Source of the DNA: JAJZRJ01 sp040757055
Lineage (GTDB): Bacteria > Desulfobacterota > Desulfobulbia > Desulfobulbales > Desulfurivibrionaceae
Assembly: GCA_040757055.1 (NCBI GenBank)
Contig: JBFLXY010000002.1
Span: forward strand, 1 to 64,000
Reading direction: 5' to 3'
DNA length: 64,000 nucleotides
Shown: piece by piece, positions 62,199-64,000 of the stretch
How positions within the stretch are numbered: position 1 is the stretch's first letter
Layout: the number at the start of each line of letters is the position of its first letter
The notes under the pieces: model-generated
The model's input: the letters and a program-made list of their open reading frames with translations, nothing else
What the model was told of the DNA's origin: nothing
The model's database searches: none
Program-made: the position numbers and the translations under genes

Positions 62199-62902
62199 AA
62201 GAGGCGCATTCCGAACGCCTGCTGATCGTTGCCGCGCACCCCGACGACGAGGTGTTGGGGTGCGGCGGCACCATTGCCCGCTTTGTCGATGCTGGCGCCG
62301 CAGTACGCATTATTTTCCTGGCCGAGGGGATCACGGCACGCTACCTCCCCGAGCAATTTGATGATCCCGTTGTGGTTGACAAGACAGCGCGTCGCAACCG
62401 GAATGCACTAGCGGCTGCCGCCGTTCTGGGTGTTCCCGCCGGGCAGGTGTTTGTGGAACGGAGATACTGCTGCCGCCTCGATCAGGTACCGCTCATCGAT
62501 CTGGTCCGCCACATTGAACATCATGTCAGGGAGTTCCTGCCGACCCGCCTTTTTACCCACGCGGAACACGACCCCAATGTGGATCACGGCCTCGTGCACC
62601 GGGCGGTGCTTGCGGCGACAAGGCCACTTGGCGCCATACCCCTCAGGGCTGTGTATGCCTTCGAAGTGCTGTCGAGTACCGAGTGGAATCCGCAGTATCC
62701 TTTTCGGGGGCAGGCTTTTTTTGATGTGACCACGACCATTGACCGCAAGGTACGGGCCCTCGCTGCCTATGATGACGAAATGCATCTTCCGCCGCATCCG
62801 CGATCGGAAGAGGTGGTGCGGGCCCTGGCCCGGTTTCGGGGTGCAGCCGCCGGCTGCCATTTTGCCGAGGCCTTTCAGTTGATCAGGGGGCTGGATCTTT
62901 GA
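62195..62902 (+). CDS. PIG-L family deacetylase
   Basis: 235 residues. Zinc-dependent N-acetyl-sugar deacetylase family: AHPDDE at 14-19 gives His, Asp ligands and the catalytic Asp, and HDPNVDHGLVHRAV supplies the second His. Substrate probably an N-acetyl-amino sugar intermediate of the neighbouring pathway. ATG overlaps the reductase stop by 4 nt; the stop overlaps pseG. Confidence 0.85.
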   Translation: MKEAHSERLLIVAAHPDDEVLGCGGTIARFVDAGAAVRIIFLAEGITARYLPEQFDDPVVVDKTARRNRNALAAAAVLGVPAGQVFVERRYCCRLDQVPLIDLVRHIEHHVREFLPTRLFTHAEHDPNVDHGLVHRAVLAATRPLGAIPLRAVYAFEVLSSTEWNPQYPFRGQAFFDVTTTIDRKVRALAAYDDEMHLPPHPRSEEVVRALARFRGAAAGCHFAEAFQLIRGLDL

Positions 62903-63909
62903 GAGGGACGGTACTCTTTCGGTGCGACGCAGGGCAGGAGCATGGTTTGGGCCATTTGTCCCGCTGTCTCACGCTGGCGGGTGCGTTTGCCGAGGCGGGG
63001 ATATCCTCCCGTTTCCTGATCAATGCTCCCTCTTCGCTTTTGGCGCGGGTCGCCGGAGCCGGGCACCAGGTGACACCGTCCGCTGTGCCGGTTGGCATCA
63101 AGGATGATCCTGCTTCCTGGAATGCCGAAGATTGCTCTTTGCTGATACTCGACAGCAAGGCACTGACCCCCTCCTTCGTCGAAACATGCCGTGCGTTTGC
63201 TCCGGTTCTTTGTTTCGACGATGAAGCACCTCGCGATTTCCCCTGCGATGTACTCATCAACAACCATCCCTGGGCGCGGGCGGACGACTATGGACAGCAA
63301 AGCGGGCGCAAGCTTTTGCTGGGGTCCGCGTTTAATACCGTCCACCCCGACTTTTTCGTTTCGCGAGAACAACTCCACGGCTTACTGATCACTCTTGGCG
63401 GCGAGGACCCCCACAATCACACAGGCTGGCTGATTGAACAGTTGGCCGGCAACATCGGTGAACTGTCCACGGAGATTGTCGTCGGCCCTGCCCATCCCGC
63501 TCCGGAAATGGTGCAGCTGGCCTGCAAGCGGTGGTTGCCTCACGCAGAAGTTCACATTGGACCGTCTTCGCTGGTTCCCTTTGCCTGGCGTTCCCATATT
63601 GCCATCAGCGCGGCAGGAACCACCTGCTATGAGCTGGCGGCGGCTGGGGTTGCCATGGCGGTGCTGGCGGTGGAAGATCATCAGGAACGACTTGCCGCCT
63701 CGATGGTTGCCGGAGGCGCCGCTCTTTCTTTTGGAAGCCATGGCACCCTGGATGCGGGCAGGGTGCGAAACGTATTTGCCGATCTTGTGCAGCCCGCGAT
63801 AAGTGCCGAATTGGCCGCCGCCGGACGGAGGATGTTCCCGGCTCCCGGTATAACAGCCATTGTTGACGAACTTAAACCATTGATTCAAACGACAGGACGT
63901 TGCGCATGA
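62899..63909 (+). CDS. pseG: UDP-sugar hydrolase PseG-like
   Basis: 336 residues from TTG 62899. GT-B-like fold; GLGHLSRCLTLA near the N-terminus, ILDSKALTPSF, the FDDEAPRDFPCDVLINN segment and ISAAGTTCYELAAAGV. PseG releases UDP from the modified 6-deoxy-hexosamine before NeuB/PseI-type condensation. Overlaps the next gene by 4 nt. Confidence 0.85.
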   Translation: MRGTVLFRCDAGQEHGLGHLSRCLTLAGAFAEAGISSRFLINAPSSLLARVAGAGHQVTPSAVPVGIKDDPASWNAEDCSLLILDSKALTPSFVETCRAFAPVLCFDDEAPRDFPCDVLINNHPWARADDYGQQSGRKLLLGSAFNTVHPDFFVSREQLHGLLITLGGEDPHNHTGWLIEQLAGNIGELSTEIVVGPAHPAPEMVQLACKRWLPHAEVHIGPSSLVPFAWRSHIAISAAGTTCYELAAAGVAMAVLAVEDHQERLAASMVAGGAALSFGSHGTLDAGRVRNVFADLVQPAISAELAAAGRRMFPAPGITAIVDELKPLIQTTGRCA

Positions 63910-64000
63910 CAACAGAGCAAATCGAGGTATGGACAGGTGAATTTGGCCGCGCCTACACAAACCGGAACCGATTCGAGGATGATGCCGCCTTCAATGCATT
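63906..64000 (+). CDS. Pseudaminic-acid-associated methyltransferase, N-terminal fragment
   Basis: Only 31 residues are in the window: MTTEQIEVWTGEFGRAYTNR and 11 more. The WxGEFGxxYxxRN opening is typical of the SAM methyltransferases associated with pseudaminic-acid loci. Its ATG overlaps the pseG stop (ATGA), so it is in the same operon. Truncated by the right edge. Confidence 0.65.
   Translation, partial: MTTEQIEVWTGEFGRAYTNRNRFEDDAAFNA

Overview
The window looks like chromosome of a GC-rich, anaerobic, Gram-negative bacterium of the Desulfobacterota, most likely near the Desulfobulbales. This is inferred from gene content: futalosine-route menaquinone genes (mqnB, mqnD), a DUF39 homocysteine-synthesis protein beside a CBS-ACT protein, a DUF166 protein, a two-subunit sodium:solute symporter followed by a DnaQ exonuclease and a cNMP/CBS/DUF294 protein, a two-gene Rieske/cytochrome b unit, and CarD. 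No 16S gene or other decisive marker is present.

Layout. 1-1470 (minus): a c-di-GMP-I riboswitch with promoter and terminator precedes a lipoprotein gene and the start of a secreted Ig-like protein that runs off the left edge. 1702-12254 (plus): a compact type II secretion operon in the order G-E-F-H-J-I-K-L-M-C-D. 12255-13410: scar of a small integrated element, with an integrase fragment, a RelE/NadS-type toxin-antitoxin pair whose toxin frame is broken, and a decayed tRNA 3'-end. 13519-22631 (plus): a secreted Cys-rich protein, then translation and core genes (pth, carD-like, rluD-like, coaE, rho, rpmE, prfA, prmC, murA). 22667-26474: a metal-sensor-like histidine kinase divergent from a Spy/ZraP-like periplasmic protein behind a predicted sigma-54 promoter, then DUF166 and a small unknown protein. 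26654-37320: DUF3108, rsmA/DUF2062/tsaD, moaA, pheA, CBS-ACT, DUF39, larE, HU, tRNA-Pro(CGG) and xseA.

37480-50313 (plus) is mostly biosynthetic: a YfgM-like TPR protein, panC-panD, mqnB-mqnD, ilvB-ilvN, psd-pssA, leuA, asd, rsmD-coaD and Rieske-cytochrome b. 50310-58972 (minus) holds a PilS/PilR-type two-component pair, the symporter with its small subunit, a DnaQ-like exonuclease, a cNMP/CBS/DUF294 protein and a membrane protein. 59087-64000 (plus) opens a surface-polysaccharide locus: an RfaH/NusG-like antiterminator, a strong promoter, an ops-like element, an EPS-type MarR regulator, then a nonulosonate (pseudaminic-acid-like) series: PseB, RmlD-like reductase, PIG-L deacetylase, PseG and the start of a Pse-associated methyltransferase.

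The points most worth following are the riboswitch-controlled surface operon next to the T2SS, the RfaH-like/ops arrangement driving an unusual nonulosonate gene order, the homocysteine module, the decayed island with the frameshifted toxin, and the sigma-54 ZraP-like unit.
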